Notes: a model not told the origin generated them from the letters alone. Counted from the stretch's first letter, positions 7,511 through 15,843 are shown. The stretch is 32,545 nucleotides of DNA from Planctomycetota bacterium (GCA_022072415.1 JAJVHW010000112.1:1-32545); one strand, 5' to 3'. Made by a program: numbers and translations.

Positions 7511-8101
7511 CTACTTCGGGAGCTTCGCGTTCAGCGCCTCGATGACCGGCTGCGTGAGGTCCACCGACGCGTCGGCCCAGAGCACCGTGCGGCCGGCGAG
7601 GACGGCGTCGGGGTCCGACGAACGCTCCCATCCGGGGAGGAGCGGCCGCAGGTTGAACACCGCGGCGAGGCCCTTCGACTCCGCCTGGAGCCGCACCTCG
7701 GCGTTGGCCTCCGCGTAGAGCGCGCAGAGCCGCTGGTCGCGGTCGCGCTCGAGGCGCTTCTGGTTCCACTTGCCGTCGGCGTCGATCCGTGCGAGCTCCG
7801 CCGTGATCTCGCGCTCGAGCTTCACGAACTCCTCGGAGTCGCGGTTCAGCGTGGCGAGCTTCTCCTGCTTCGCCCGCGCCGCTCCGATCGTCTCCTTGAA
7901 CTCCTTGTCCAGCGCCTCGGAGCGGGACTTGAGCGCGGCCTCGACCTGCTCGGCCTTGCGGTACTCCGCGAGGACGCGGGCCATGTCCACGACGCCGGTC
8001 TGGAACGGCGTGCGCTTGTCGTCCTGCGAGAGCGCGGGGACGGCCGCGGCCCCCGCGGCTGCGGCCGCGAGCAGGGAGAGGACTCCGAGGTGCTTCTTCA
8101 T
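7511..8101 (-). CDS. OmpH/Skp family periplasmic chaperone
   Basis: 196 residues. A signal peptide covers about residues 1-25: MKK, a hydrophobic Leu/Ala core, and probable cleavage after ALS. The mature part starts with FQTGVVDMARVLAEYRKAEQVEAALKSR, the typical OmpH opening strand and helix. It continues as a long charged alpha-helical stretch with KLEREITAELARID and ends in a short beta/alpha region, matching Skp, whose trimer grips unfolded outer-membrane proteins between coiled-coil arms in the periplasm. Skp genes commonly sit directly behind bamA and before lpx genes, as here, 34 bp behind bamA. Some of the C-terminal part diverges from E. coli Skp. Confidence 0.9.
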   Translation of the reverse strand: MKKHLGVLSLLAAAAAGAAAVPALSQDDKRTPFQTGVVDMARVLAEYRKAEQVEAALKSRSEALDKEFKETIGAARAKQEKLATLNRDSEEFVKLEREITAELARIDADGKWNQKRLERDRDQRLCALYAEANAEVRLQAESKGLAAVFNLRPLLPGWERSSDPDAVLAGRTVLWADASVDLTQPVIEALNAKLPK

Positions 8102-8135
8102 GAGGCGTCTCCGGGAACGGGGGACGGTGCGGGGA

Positions 8136-10790
8136 TCAGAAGTTCCGCTCGAGGGAGAACGACACGACCTGCGTGTCGTCCCCGTCCTGCTTGCGGATGG
8201 GGATGCCGAAGTCGATGGCGATCGGCGTCGGCCCGAGGACGGGGATGCGCAGCCGGAGGCCGAAGCCGACCGAGGCGCGGAGGTCGGAGAAGAACGACTC
8301 GCCGTCGGAGAAGTCGAGCGAACGCGCGAGGCGGCGCTGGTTCGGCGAGCCGCGGGAGAGCGCGCTGCGGATGCCGGCGACGGCGTCCTCGTCGAGCCCG
8401 TGCGCCGAGCCGAGGCTCTCGCGGACCATGCCCGCGTCGATGAAGGCGACGCCGCCGAGGAAGTCCTCGACCAGCGGGAGCTGGTACTCCGCCGACGCGG
8501 TGAAGAGGACGCCGCCGCCCATCGGGTCGCCGTCGTTCTCGAGGACGGAGCGCGCCGTCCGGCCGAGGCGGAGGATCCGGTGCGCGGCGGACTCGCCGGG
8601 CTTCCGCCCGAGGAACGGGTTCCCCTCGCCGTGGGGCCCGGCGCCGCCGTACGCGAAGCCGCGCACCGTGGTCGAACCGCCCGCGAACGAACTCTCGTAG
8701 ATCGGGACGTAGTTCTCGTCGAACAGGTTCGCGTCCGCCTCGTCGGAGGACCCGAGCGGCACGGCGTGCGTGAGGCGCGCGTCGAGCGACAGCGTGTGCA
8801 CGCGCTCGTCCTCGGTCCGCCAGACGGGGATGTACCTCCGCACCTCGCCGCCGGCCTTCCAGAGCTGGATGTCGCCCCCGAACCCGAACTCCGTGAACGC
8901 CTCCGCGAACCAGCCGTCGGTCGGGCGGGACTCGCTGTCCACGCGCGTGACGCGTGCGGAGAGGCGCTCCGCCAGCAGGCTGTTCGACCCGTCCGCGAGG
9001 AACGCGGTCGGCGCGGAGTCGCGGTCCACGCCGCCCACGTCGAAGTTCTCGATCCGCGTGACGCCGGTCAGGGCGAGCGTCGTGTCCCGCTCGCGACCCT
9101 CCCACGTGAAGCGGCGCCCCAGGGTGAAGTCGACGCCGGTCCTGTCCTGCTGGTACTCGAAGCGGTTGAACTTCGAGAGGAACAGGTCCCAGCCGAAGAG
9201 GATCGGCTTGTCGAACATCCACGGCTCGGTGAAGGCGAGGCGGTAGTTCGCGATCTCGGAGCCGGGCTGGAGGGTCAGGGCGAACGTCTGCCCCGCGCCC
9301 GTGAACGCCTTCCCGCCGAAGATGTCGCCGAACTCCTCCGGCCAGTCGCGCCAGTCGAAGTTGCGCTTCGTGAGCGAGATCTCGCCGGTGAAGCCGAGGT
9401 CGCTCGTCGCCCCGACGGCGAACCGGAACTGCCCCGTGGGCGCGGTGTCGTCCACTTCGAACGTGAGGTCGCGGAGGTTCGGGTCCTCGCCGGCGCCCGG
9501 CGCGTCGATCCGCGCCTGCACGCGCTCGAAGTAGCGGAGGTCGCGCAGGCGGCGGAGCGCCTTGTCGATCTCGTTCTGGTTGAGGACGTCGCCCGGCGCG
9601 AGCTTGATCTCGCGGCGGAGGACCTTGTCCTGCGTGACCACGTTCCCGGCCAGCGCGAGGTTCCGGATCCTCGTCTTCGACGACTCCTCGACGTCAAACA
9701 CGATGTCCACGATGCGGCCCTGCGGACGGAGGCGCTCCCGCGGCGTGACGACCACCGCGAAGAAGCCCTCCTCGCGGTAGGCGCGCTCGATCGCCGTGGA
9801 CGCGCGGAAGATCTCTTCGTCGCGGCGGCGGGAGCCCTCGGCGACCGCGGCCAGCGGGCGCAGCGCGTCGGCGCCGCCGGGGAACCCTCCGACGCCCTGG
9901 AAGGAGACCTGCCCCACCGTGTACGCGCCGCCCTCCCGGACTCCGATCCGCACGAACGCGCGGCTGCGGTCCTCGGAGAACGAGACGTCCTCGAGCGTCA
10001 CCTCCGCGTCGAGCCAGCCCTCGGAGCGGTAGAGGGACTTCATCGCGAGGAGGTCCAGCCGGAGCGTGTCCTCCACGTAGTCGCCCGACCGGAGCCCGAG
10101 GAACCCGCGCTCCCGCGAGACGCCCTGCTCGAGCAGCTTCTCGGTGCGGATCGAGTCGTTCCCTGCGAAGCGGATCTCCGAGATGGCGACGTGGGGCCCT
10201 TCGAGCACCTCGAAGACCACGCGGCGCGCGCCGCCGTCCTGCTCCGGACGCGCGGTGACCTGCACGAAGTGGTGGCCCTTCGAACGGTAGAGCTTCTCGA
10301 TCTTCCGGCGGTCGTTCTCGAGCCGGTGCTCGGCCATGGGGCGGCCCGCCGACGTCTCGACGACGGCGCGCACCTCCTCCAGCGTCAGCGCGGAGACGCC
10401 GGAGAAGTCCACCGACGCGACCTGCGGGTTCTCGGTCACGCGGAAGACGATCCGCACGCCGCCCGCCACCTGCTCCTCGCGCTGGTCCACGGTGTCGAAG
10501 AACTGGTAGAGGGTGTTGATGTCCTCGGGCAGGAGGGCGCGGTCGAGGTCCTGGCCGACCTTGGTGCGGAGCGCGAGGCGGAGGGTGTCCTCCGAGTACC
10601 GGCGGTTCCCCTCGAAGCGGATCTCGACGACCCGGGGACCCGCGGCGATCGCCGGCTCCGCAGCGACGAGCGCCATGACGGGCACCACGACCGGCACCAC
10701 GACGGGCACCACGACCTGCGCCGCCGCGAGACCGGCGACGACGAGGACCCCGCGGCTTGCGGCGGCGGTGCGGCGGGCGTGCTTCTGCAT
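8136..10790 (-). CDS. bamA: outer-membrane protein assembly factor BamA
   Basis: 884 residues, the Omp85 protein that folds beta-barrel proteins into the outer membrane. A long signal region (residues 1-51, with three VVVP repeats at 26-37) is followed by five POTRA domains at about 52-119, 120-198, 199-288, 289-369 and 372-448. Each has the strand pattern V.EIRFEGN or similar; POTRA5 is the best conserved (IRNLALAGNVVTQDKVLRREI). The barrel runs from about 452 to the end, with the loop-6 signature VRGF and a terminal phenylalanine (SLERNF), the barrel-assembly signal. A charged insertion (DEDAVAGIRSALSRG and following) precedes the last strands. It leads the envelope cluster and has a promoter at its 5' side. 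ATG start. Confidence 0.97.
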   Translation of the reverse strand: MQKHARRTAAASRGVLVVAGLAAAQVVVPVVVPVVVPVMALVAAEPAIAAGPRVVEIRFEGNRRYSEDTLRLALRTKVGQDLDRALLPEDINTLYQFFDTVDQREEQVAGGVRIVFRVTENPQVASVDFSGVSALTLEEVRAVVETSAGRPMAEHRLENDRRKIEKLYRSKGHHFVQVTARPEQDGGARRVVFEVLEGPHVAISEIRFAGNDSIRTEKLLEQGVSRERGFLGLRSGDYVEDTLRLDLLAMKSLYRSEGWLDAEVTLEDVSFSEDRSRAFVRIGVREGGAYTVGQVSFQGVGGFPGGADALRPLAAVAEGSRRRDEEIFRASTAIERAYREEGFFAVVVTPRERLRPQGRIVDIVFDVEESSKTRIRNLALAGNVVTQDKVLRREIKLAPGDVLNQNEIDKALRRLRDLRYFERVQARIDAPGAGEDPNLRDLTFEVDDTAPTGQFRFAVGATSDLGFTGEISLTKRNFDWRDWPEEFGDIFGGKAFTGAGQTFALTLQPGSEIANYRLAFTEPWMFDKPILFGWDLFLSKFNRFEYQQDRTGVDFTLGRRFTWEGRERDTTLALTGVTRIENFDVGGVDRDSAPTAFLADGSNSLLAERLSARVTRVDSESRPTDGWFAEAFTEFGFGGDIQLWKAGGEVRRYIPVWRTEDERVHTLSLDARLTHAVPLGSSDEADANLFDENYVPIYESSFAGGSTTVRGFAYGGAGPHGEGNPFLGRKPGESAAHRILRLGRTARSVLENDGDPMGGGVLFTASAEYQLPLVEDFLGGVAFIDAGMVRESLGSAHGLDEDAVAGIRSALSRGSPNQRRLARSLDFSDGESFFSDLRASVGFGLRLRIPVLGPTPIAIDFGIPIRKQDGDDTQVVSFSLERNF
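10681..10716 (-). repeat. three tandem 12-bp repeats in the bamA signal-peptide codons
   Basis: On the plus strand the unit GGCACCACGAC(C/G) occurs three times without interruption at 10681-10692, 10693-10704 and 10705-10716. Read on the coding strand it gives repeated Val-Val-Val-Pro in the hydrophobic core of the BamA signal peptide. The unit is a multiple of three, so gain or loss of a copy keeps the frame and changes the length of the hydrophobic core by four residues. Confidence 0.85.
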
Positions 10791-10829
10791 GCGCTCGGAC
10801 TCCGTGAGTACGTGGGAACGGGACCGGGC

Positions 10830-10860
10830 AAGGTAGCCCCCCGACCCCGCCGGAAGTCAA
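10830..10860 (-). promoter_or_regulatory. sigma70-type promoter for the bamA-ompH-lpxC/fabZ-lpxA unit
   Basis: On the minus strand TTGACT (10860-10855) is followed after 19 bp by TACCTT (10835-10830), or after 18 bp by CTACCT. It points at bamA, whose ATG is 40 bp downstream, and the -35 box overlaps the dnaB stop codon. TTGAC is otherwise almost absent from the gaps between genes here, and two other gaps with TTGAC are also correctly oriented promoter regions. Confidence 0.6.
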
Positions 10861-12200
10861 AACCGTTCGCGCGCCGCGTTCTCGAACCGCATGTACTGGG
10901 CGAGGAACGTGAGCCCCACCGTGCCGGTCGGCCCGTTGCGCTGCTTCCCGACGATCAGCTCCGCCTGCCCCGCGAGCTCCGCCTTCCGCTCCGGGTCCAT
11001 CTCGTAGTACTCGGGCCGGTAGAGGAACATCACGACGTCCGCGTCCTGCTCGATGGCCCCCGATTCCCTCAGGTCGCTCATGCGCGGACGGTGGTCCTCG
11101 CGGCTGTCCACGCTGCGGTTGAGCTGGGAGAGGGCGATGATGGGGATCGAGAGCTCGCGGGCCAGTCCCTTCAGCGAACGGGAGATGAAGCTGATCTCCG
11201 CCTGCCGGCTCTCGTCGCCGCGGGACATGCTCGGCACCTCCATGAGCTGGAGGTAGTCGATGATCACCAGCGAGATGTCGTGCTGGTTCTTCAGGCGCCG
11301 GGCCTTCGCGCGGAGGAGGAGCGGCGAGAGTCCGGGCGTGTCGTCGATGAAGACCTTCGCCTCGCTCATCTTCCCCGCGGCCTGCGAGATGCGGCTCCAG
11401 TCGTCGTCCGCGAGGAAGCCCCGGCGGAGCTTGTGCGCGTCCACGCGCGCCCGCGAGCAGAGCATGTTCTGGACGAGGGAGTGGCGCGACATCTCGAGGC
11501 TGAAGATCGCGATGGCCTTCCCCTCGTCCACCGCCGCGTGCTCGGCGAGGTTCAGGCAGAACGTGGTCTTCCCCATGGACGGCCGCCCCGCCACGACGAT
11601 CAGCTCGCCGCCCTGGAGGCCGGACGTCATGTCGTCGAGGTCGTAGAAGCCCGTCGGGACGCCGGTGATCCGCCCCTCCTGCCCGTGGAGCTCGTCGATC
11701 CGCTTGAAGGTCTCCGTCAGCACGTCCTTGATGTGCTGCGCCTCGCCGGACTCCGAGCGGCCGTCGAGGTCGAAGAACTTCTGCTCGGCGAGGTCCACCA
11801 GCGCGCCGCCCTCGAGCGCGCCCTCGAACGCCTCGCGCTCGATCTCGTTCGCGGCGGTGATCACCGACCGCCGGAGGCCGTTCTCCTTGACGATCCTCGC
11901 GTAGTGCTCGGCGTTCGCGGCGGTCGGCACCGACGCCATCACGCGCGAGAGGAACGCCGTGCCGCCGATCTTCTCGAGGAGCCCGCGCTTCTGGAGCTCC
12001 TCGCGGAGGAGGACGATGTCGATCGCGCGGTTCGCGTCGTAGAGCTCGGTCAGCACCTGGAAGACGTCCGCGTGCGGCCCGCGGTAGAAGTGCTCCGCAC
12101 GGAGCAGCGACACCACGCGCCCCGCGGCCTCGGGGTCGAGCATCATCGCGCCGAGGACGGAGATCTCGGCCTCGAGGTCGTGCGGAGGGACGCGTTCCAT
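10857..12200 (-). CDS. dnaB: replicative DNA helicase DnaB
   Basis: 447 residues, the usual length of the hexameric helicase that unwinds DNA 5' to 3' at the replication fork. The N-terminal collar domain begins PPHDLEAEISVLGAMMLD, the family's starting signature, and includes AEHFYRGPHADVFQ. After a linker, the RecA-like domain has Walker A GRPSMGKTT (residues 205-213), the catalytic glutamate in FSLEMS, Walker B LVIIDYLQLM, and the SQLNRSVDSR and DLRESGAIEQDADVV segments, with the arginine-finger region near the end (VGKQRNGPTG). It contains no intein. ATG start, 12 bp behind the aminotransferase. In many bacteria dnaB directly follows rplI; here two metabolic genes and a terminator stand between. 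Confidence 0.97.
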   Translation of the reverse strand: MERVPPHDLEAEISVLGAMMLDPEAAGRVVSLLRAEHFYRGPHADVFQVLTELYDANRAIDIVLLREELQKRGLLEKIGGTAFLSRVMASVPTAANAEHYARIVKENGLRRSVITAANEIEREAFEGALEGGALVDLAEQKFFDLDGRSESGEAQHIKDVLTETFKRIDELHGQEGRITGVPTGFYDLDDMTSGLQGGELIVVAGRPSMGKTTFCLNLAEHAAVDEGKAIAIFSLEMSRHSLVQNMLCSRARVDAHKLRRGFLADDDWSRISQAAGKMSEAKVFIDDTPGLSPLLLRAKARRLKNQHDISLVIIDYLQLMEVPSMSRGDESRQAEISFISRSLKGLARELSIPIIALSQLNRSVDSREDHRPRMSDLRESGAIEQDADVVMFLYRPEYYEMDPERKAELAGQAELIVGKQRNGPTGTVGLTFLAQYMRFENAARERF

Positions 12201-12212
12201 GGGGCGCCGAGG

Positions 12213-13442
12213 CTATCCGAGCGCTCTCGCCATCGAGGAGACGAGCCTCGGGACGTCCCCCGCGGCGACGGAGCAGATCCCCACGCGGAGTCCGCCGTCC
12301 ACGGGGACGACGAAGACCCCTTCCTCCCGCATGCGCGCCGCGGCGTCTTTCGGCTTCGCGCAGAAGACCGTCACGAAGAACCCCCCGTCGTAGCGCGGGT
12401 AGCGGAGCCCGTGGCGCCGCGCCTCCGCGTTGAACGCCTCGACGCGGCTCGCGAGGAGCGAGGTGAGACCGGCGCGCTCCGCGTCCACCGCCGCGCGGGT
12501 CGCCGGGTCGGCGAGGAGGCGGGTCACGGCGTGCATCCCGCCGCGGTTGCAGTTGGACCACGTGCCGCGGCACGCGAACGCGAGCGCGGCGGCGACGTCC
12601 TTCCGCGCGGCCTCGTCCGGGACGACGGCGAGCAGCGCGCCCACTCGGGCGCCGTAGTGCGTCATCGACTTCGACGCGCTCCACGCGTGGAGCACGAGCA
12701 CCCGGTCGCCGATCCGGTCGAGCGCCGCGAGCGCGGTGCGCATCGCTCCTGGAGGCCCGAACGCGGCGTACGCGGCGTCGAGCACGAGCGTCACGGGCAT
12801 GCGCTCCGCGTGGCGGAGGAGCACGCCGGACACCGCCTGCCAGTCGGCCGCGCTCATCGAGTAGCCGGTCGGGTTGTGGCAGGGGTCGTTCAGGATCACC
12901 AGCGCGCGGCCCTGGGACGTCGCGAGGTCTCCGAGCGCGCGGTCGAGGTCCGCCGCGTCGAGCGCCGTCGCGGTGTCGTCCGAGAACATCCGGAACGTGG
13001 CGAGCTTCCGGCCCGTCTCCTCGGCGAGCGTCGCGTACGGACCCCAGTAGAACGACGTGCAGAGGAGCGCCTGCCCGGGCTCGAGGAAGCACGCGATCGC
13101 GTGGCGGAGCGCGCCGGTCCCCCCGGGCGTCGCGCACGACGCGACCTGGCTCCGGCGGGGCGCGCCCGCGCCGAGCACGTCGTCGGCGACCGCGGCGAGG
13201 AACGGCTCCGGCCCGGCGATCGGCGCGTAGGCGGCGAACTCGGCGGCCGGGACCTCGCGCATCGCGCGTGCGGCCGTGGGGAGGACGGAGAGCTTCCCGT
13301 CGTCGCCCTGGAGCGCGCCGAGCGTCGCGTTGACGACGGGCTCCCCGGCGGCCTTCCGGCGGTTCGCCTCGGCGTTCAGGGCGAAGATGGGGTCGTCGCC
13401 CGGCTTCCCGCGCTTGGCGGCGATCAGATGAGGCATGGTCAT
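12213..13442 (-). CDS. class I/II PLP-dependent aminotransferase (aspartate/aromatic aminotransferase-like)
   Basis: 409 residues of fold-type I. The N-terminal part has AYAPIAGPEPFLAAV and the ATPGGTGALR phosphate-binding turn, followed by SFYWGPY, an aromatic stacking region. NDPCHNPTGYSMS gives the NPTG asparagine at about 190, DAAYAAFG supplies the PLP-ring aspartate D222, and the Schiff-base lysine is K258 in AWSASKSMTHYGARVGAL with R266 nearby. This arrangement resembles aspartate/tyrosine aminotransferases, which pass amino groups between an amino acid and 2-oxoglutarate. The exact substrate is not readable. Its ATG overlaps the stop of the upstream oxidoreductase by 4 bp (ATGA), so the two are translationally coupled; it is followed closely by dnaB. 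Confidence 0.88.
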   Translation of the reverse strand: MTMPHLIAAKRGKPGDDPIFALNAEANRRKAAGEPVVNATLGALQGDDGKLSVLPTAARAMREVPAAEFAAYAPIAGPEPFLAAVADDVLGAGAPRRSQVASCATPGGTGALRHAIACFLEPGQALLCTSFYWGPYATLAEETGRKLATFRMFSDDTATALDAADLDRALGDLATSQGRALVILNDPCHNPTGYSMSAADWQAVSGVLLRHAERMPVTLVLDAAYAAFGPPGAMRTALAALDRIGDRVLVLHAWSASKSMTHYGARVGALLAVVPDEAARKDVAAALAFACRGTWSNCNRGGMHAVTRLLADPATRAAVDAERAGLTSLLASRVEAFNAEARRHGLRYPRYDGGFFVTVFCAKPKDAAARMREEGVFVVPVDGGLRVGICSVAAGDVPRLVSSMARALG

Positions 13443-14950
13443 CGGCCCAAGTTAGCGCGGCCGACAGACGATTGCGCGATGTGCGGTTCCGCGGCGCCGG
13501 GATCCTCCGGCGGCGGCAGCAGCCGACGGCGGCCGTCCTTCGCGAGCGGAGGGTCCGCCTCCCCCGCCGTCCGGAGCCTGTCCCAGAGCTGGCACGTCAC
13601 CTCGAGGTGCCGCTGGTCGAGCGCCTCGCAGTAGTTCGTGAAGAGGCACCGCCGCACGGCGGCGCCGCGCCCCGTGCGCATCTTCTCCCACCAGTCCGGG
13701 TCGGCCAGGCTCTGCCGCGCGGCGGCGACGAAGTCCGCGTGCCCGCCGCGCAGCGCGGCCTCCGCGAGCTCGAACGAGTTGAACCCGCCTGCGGCGGCCA
13801 CGGGGGTGCCGAACCCCGCGGCGCGCACCGCCGCGCGCACCGCCGACGCGAGCGGCAGGTTCCGGGCGAACGGCCCGCGCGCATCGATGCGGACCGTCGG
13901 CATGCACTCGTGCCCCGACGGGCCGGTGTACGGGTAGGCCGCCTGCCCCACCGCCGGCTGCTTCGCGTCGTCGAACTTCCCGCCCTTGCTGAGGGAGAGG
14001 AAGTCGATCCCCGCGCGGGCGAACTCCGTCGCGAACCAGGCGGCGTCGGAGAGCGTCGAGCCTCCCGGGATCGCCTCGTCGGCAAGCATGCGGCAGCCGA
14101 CCACGGACTGCGGCGACACGGCCGCGCGCACGGCGGCGAGGACCTCGAGCGGAAGGCGCGCGCGGCCCTCGAGGGTCGTCCCGTATCCGTCGCTCCGCGT
14201 GTTCGTGGCGGAGAGGAAGGACGCCATCGTGTACGCGTGGGCGAAGTGGAGCTCCACGCCGTGGAACCCCGCCTGCTCGGCGCGCCGCGCGGCCGCGGCG
14301 AAGAGCGGGGGCAGCGTGCGCGGAAGGTCGCGGATGTGGTCCGACCCGACGTCCGTCACCCGCTCGCGCCAGCCCATGCGCATGGACTCGAGGTCCCGCG
14401 GCGGGAGGATCGACGCGAGCTCGCCGTCGCTCCGGCGGACGAGCTCCTCGCGGACGGACTCGTCGGGCGCGGACTCCCACGCCGGGTCGGCGGCGGCGGC
14501 CGCGAGGCGCGCGCGCAGGCCGCCGTCGATCCGCTGGAACCGGCGGAGGTGGACGTCGCGGTCCGGGCGCCGCTTGATCGCGAGGAAGTCGATGATCTGG
14601 AGGAGGAGCACCGTGCGCCCCCCGCTCCGGCGGCGCACCTCGTCGGCGATCCGCGCGAGGCCGGGGACGAAGCGGTCGCCGCCCGCGCGGAGGAGCGGTC
14701 CGCTCGGGACGTCGCGGATGCCCGTCGCCTCGACCACGAGCACGCCGGGCCGCCCCTCGGCGAACCGCCCGTACCAGCCGACGACGTCGTCGGTGACGAA
14801 GCCGTCGTCGGAGGCGCGCCACGGCACCATCGCGGGGATCCACGTCCGCGACGCAGTCGCGGCGGGACCGATCCGTCCCGGCGAGAACAGCCGCGAGCGC
14901 GCGGCCTCCGCGGCCGTGGGCCATCGCGCTTCCGGGATCGGGACGGGCAT
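13439..14950 (-). CDS. NADH:flavin oxidoreductase, Old Yellow Enzyme-like
   Basis: 503 residues. An FMN-binding TIM barrel of the OYE / 2,4-dienoyl-CoA reductase type is suggested by VLVVEATGIRDVPSG, the substrate-site motif HFAHAYTMASFLS (about 235-247) followed by N.RSDGYGTTLEGRARLPLEV, and the late phosphate-binding strands AAAGGFNSFELAEAALRGGHADFVAAAR. Between residues about 125 and 215 there is a large insertion rich in charged residues compared with ordinary OYEs. Near the C-terminus RRCLFTNYCEALD...VTCQLWD holds three cysteines, perhaps a remnant or variant of the cysteine cluster that binds 4Fe-4S in dienoyl-CoA reductase. No second flavin domain follows, and the last about 40 residues look disordered. 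Substrate unknown. It heads the OYE-aminotransferase-dnaB unit. Confidence 0.82.
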   Translation of the reverse strand: MPVPIPEARWPTAAEAARSRLFSPGRIGPAATASRTWIPAMVPWRASDDGFVTDDVVGWYGRFAEGRPGVLVVEATGIRDVPSGPLLRAGGDRFVPGLARIADEVRRRSGGRTVLLLQIIDFLAIKRRPDRDVHLRRFQRIDGGLRARLAAAAADPAWESAPDESVREELVRRSDGELASILPPRDLESMRMGWRERVTDVGSDHIRDLPRTLPPLFAAAARRAEQAGFHGVELHFAHAYTMASFLSATNTRSDGYGTTLEGRARLPLEVLAAVRAAVSPQSVVGCRMLADEAIPGGSTLSDAAWFATEFARAGIDFLSLSKGGKFDDAKQPAVGQAAYPYTGPSGHECMPTVRIDARGPFARNLPLASAVRAAVRAAGFGTPVAAAGGFNSFELAEAALRGGHADFVAAARQSLADPDWWEKMRTGRGAAVRRCLFTNYCEALDQRHLEVTCQLWDRLRTAGEADPPLAKDGRRRLLPPPEDPGAAEPHIAQSSVGRANLGR

Positions 14951-15038
14951 GACGGCGAATCTCGCGCGGCGGCCCCGGGAATCGAAGCAGCACCGTCCGG
15001 ACGCGGCGGAATGGCCGCCCCACGGACCGAATCGGAAA

Positions 15039-15065
15039 GGGGACCGCGGCGAAGCCGCGGTCCCC
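15039..15065 (-). terminator. hairpin terminator behind rplI
   Basis: A perfect 12-bp GC-rich stem (GGGGACCGCGGC at 15039-15050 with GCCGCGGTCCCC at 15054-15065) closes a 3-base GAA loop. On the minus strand it is followed by TTTCCGATTC, a short T-rich tail. It lies 43 bp past the rplI stop and ends the glmU-to-rplI unit, separating it from the oxidoreductase-aminotransferase-dnaB genes. The tail is weak, so termination may be partial. Confidence 0.75.
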
Positions 15066-15107
15066 TGCCGTGCGCCGGGCGGTCCGCCCGGACGGAGTGC
15101 GCGAACG

Positions 15108-15587
15108 CTACTTCTTCGCGCCGCCCTCCGGAGGCGGAGCGACGACGTACACCTTCACGAGGCCCGTGACGTCGGCGTGGAGCTTCACCTGCACCTGGTA
15201 GATGCCGAGCTCCTTGATGGGCTCCGCGAGCTGCACGGCGGACGCGTCCACCGTGACCTTCTGCTTCGCCAGCTCCTCGGCGATGACCGCCGCGGAGACC
15301 GAGCCGAAGAGGTGCCCGCCTTCGCCGGCCTTCGCCTCGATGTGCAGCGAGAGCGAGCGGAGGACCTCCTGCGTCGCCTTCGCCTGCTCGACGGCCTTCT
15401 GCACCGCGACGGCGGCGCGCTTGCGCTCCGCCGCCACGCGCTTCAGCGCGTCCTGCGTGACCGGGGCCGCGAGGCCGCGGGGGATCAGGTAGTTGCGGGC
15501 GTAGCCCGCCTTCACCTTGACCACCTCGCCGAGGGCCCCGAGCGACGGGACGTTCTTCACGAGCATCAGCTTCATCGTGCTTGACAT
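15108..15587 (-). CDS. rplI: 50S ribosomal protein bL9
   Basis: 159 residues. The N-terminal domain KLMLVKNVPSLGALGEVVKVKAGYARNYLIPRGLA is the bL9 signature that binds 23S rRNA; the long connecting helix (ERKRAAVAVQKAVEQAKATQ) and the C-terminal domain with GHLFGSVSAAVIAEEL follow. I place the start at the ATG at 15587, giving MSSTMKL. GAGGTG, overlapping the rpsR stop codon, is about 6 bases upstream, whereas the internal ATG before KLML has no Shine-Dalgarno. An in-frame GTG at 15596 would lie too close to that site. A Pro/Gly/Lys tail ends the protein. Last gene before the terminator. Confidence 0.97.
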   Translation of the reverse strand: MSSTMKLMLVKNVPSLGALGEVVKVKAGYARNYLIPRGLAAPVTQDALKRVAAERKRAAVAVQKAVEQAKATQEVLRSLSLHIEAKAGEGGHLFGSVSAAVIAEELAKQKVTVDASAVQLAEPIKELGIYQVQVKLHADVTGLVKVYVVAPPPEGGAKK

Positions 15588-15597
15588 GGGTGCCACC

Positions 15598-15843
15598 TCA
15601 CTTCGCCACGTACGGGAGGAGCGCCATGAACCGTGCGTGCTTCACCGCCAGCTTGAACTGGCGCTGGTGCCGCGAGCAGTTCCCCGAGCGCTTGCGCGAG
15701 AAGAGCTTGCCCTGGCCGGTGGAGAGGCGCGCGAGCGTCTGCGAGTCCTTCCAGTCCATGTGCTTGATCTTCGCGCGGCAGAAGCGGCACTTGCCCTTCT
15801 GCGCGAACTTCTTGAACTTTCCGCCCTTGTCGTTGTCCGACAT
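15598..15843 (-). CDS. rpsR: 30S ribosomal protein bS18 (zinc-binding form)
   Basis: 81 residues. The core CRFCRAKIKHMDWKDSQTLARL and RSGNCSRHQRQFKLAVKHARFMALLPY is typical bS18. It carries CxxC near the start and C..H further on, so it is the C-plus form expected to bind zinc; many genomes carry a cysteine-free paralogue used in zinc shortage. The start is taken as the ATG at 15843, whose A is the last base of the rpsF stop (TGATG). A GTG one codon earlier is an alternative, and GGAGG upstream suits either. Confidence 0.97.
   Translation of the reverse strand: MSDNDKGGKFKKFAQKGKCRFCRAKIKHMDWKDSQTLARLSTGQGKLFSRKRSGNCSRHQRQFKLAVKHARFMALLPYVAK

Noticed and set aside
7770-13634. A 1954-codon open frame on the plus strand
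   Set aside because: It lies antisense to ompH, bamA, dnaB and the aminotransferase, all clear genes. Its composition (Arg, Glu, Val, Leu, His in excess, no motif) is what a GC-rich complementary frame gives.
15573-15575. Internal ATG of rplI as the start
   Set aside because: It gives the classical MKLML start but has no Shine-Dalgarno, whereas the ATG 12 bases upstream has GAGGTG at a good distance.
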